Assembly: GCA_041477005.1 (NCBI GenBank)
Contig: JBGOUJ010000468.1
Coordinates: 1-6,135, forward strand
Direction: 5' to 3'
DNA: 6,135 nt
Source: JBGOUJ01 sp041477005
GTDB taxonomy: Bacteria; Acidobacteriota; Terriglobia; Bryobacterales; JACQDG01
Shown here: positions 6,024-6,135 of the stretch, in pieces
Layout: each line of letters starts with the position of its first letter
Numbering within the stretch: the first letter of the stretch is position 1
Notes under the pieces: model-generated
Database searches by the model: none
What the model was told of the DNA's origin: nothing
What the model saw: the letters and a program-made list of their open reading frames with translations, nothing else
Position numbers and translations under genes: made by a program

Positions 6024-6135
6024 CTACTGCACCGCAACCGTGACGCTCGACTGGCTGCTGGCCGAGCCTACTGTCAATACTAAGGCCTGCGGGCCCGACT
6101 TGAGTCCGTTCGGCACGATCGCTTCCACCTGCAAC
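6024..6135 (-). CDS. C-terminal end of a probable secreted protein with a Solibacter-type (TIGR03437) domain
   Basis: On the minus strand the frame from 6134 to the TAG at 6026-6024 reads LQVEAIVPNGLKSGPQALVL, then TVGSASSQSSVTVAVQ, then stop. The pattern of a V-P-x-G-L turn, a beta strand ending in VGSASSQ and a final VTVAVQ is how I remember the C-termini of the domain TIGR03437, common in Solibacter and relatives at the end of large exported or surface proteins. Only 36 codons are inside the window, so the rest of the protein is unknown. It converges on the BtuB-like receptor gene, leaving 60 bp. Alternative: another Ig-like beta-sandwich end. Confidence 0.7.
   Translation of the reverse strand, partial: LQVEAIVPNGLKSGPQALVLTVGSASSQSSVTVAVQ

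Overview
This is a GC-rich, tightly packed chromosomal stretch that most resembles an Acidobacteriota genome of the Bryobacterales/Solibacter type. Three things point there. Two TonB-dependent outer-membrane receptors each carry an N-terminal carboxypeptidase-regulatory-like domain. A large membrane protein looks like the GT-C-type proteins common in that phylum. The fragment at the right edge reads like the end of the Solibacter-type C-terminal domain (TIGR03437). The taxonomic call is inference from protein style, not from a marker gene.

Layout, left to right. Positions 1-518 (minus) hold the N-terminal third or less of a TonB-dependent receptor that runs off the window. It has a good ribosome binding site, a sigma70-like promoter with a 17-nt spacer, and an inverted repeat placed like a repressor operator over the expected transcription start. 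Divergent from it, 732-2516 (plus) encodes a polytopic membrane protein with a repetitive Ala/Pro-rich N-terminal tail and a C-terminal TPR motif. Its last 59 bp overlap, tail to tail, the 3' end of 2458-3603 (minus), which encodes an exported protein with an aldose-1-epimerase-like fold. That gene has an extended -10 box six bases before its ATG and no Shine-Dalgarno, so it may be leaderless. A 347-bp intergenic region (3604-3950) contains an imperfect palindromic element built from CAAAG/CTTTG words that looks like a dispersed repeat. Positions 3951-5963 (plus) encode a complete BtuB-like TonB-dependent receptor. After a 60-bp convergent gap, 6024-6135 (minus) holds the last 36 codons of another gene.

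How the genes relate: all appear to be envelope functions (two outer-membrane receptors, an inner-membrane glycosyltransferase-like protein, an exported sugar-binding/epimerase-like protein and probably a secreted protein). Strand alternates at every gene, so there is no operon and each gene needs its own promoter. I see no defence system, CRISPR array, tRNA or rRNA, integrase or transposase. The window looks like ordinary envelope gene content. The most interesting signals are regulatory: the operator, the start codons close to -10 boxes, the convergent overlap and the palindromic repeat.
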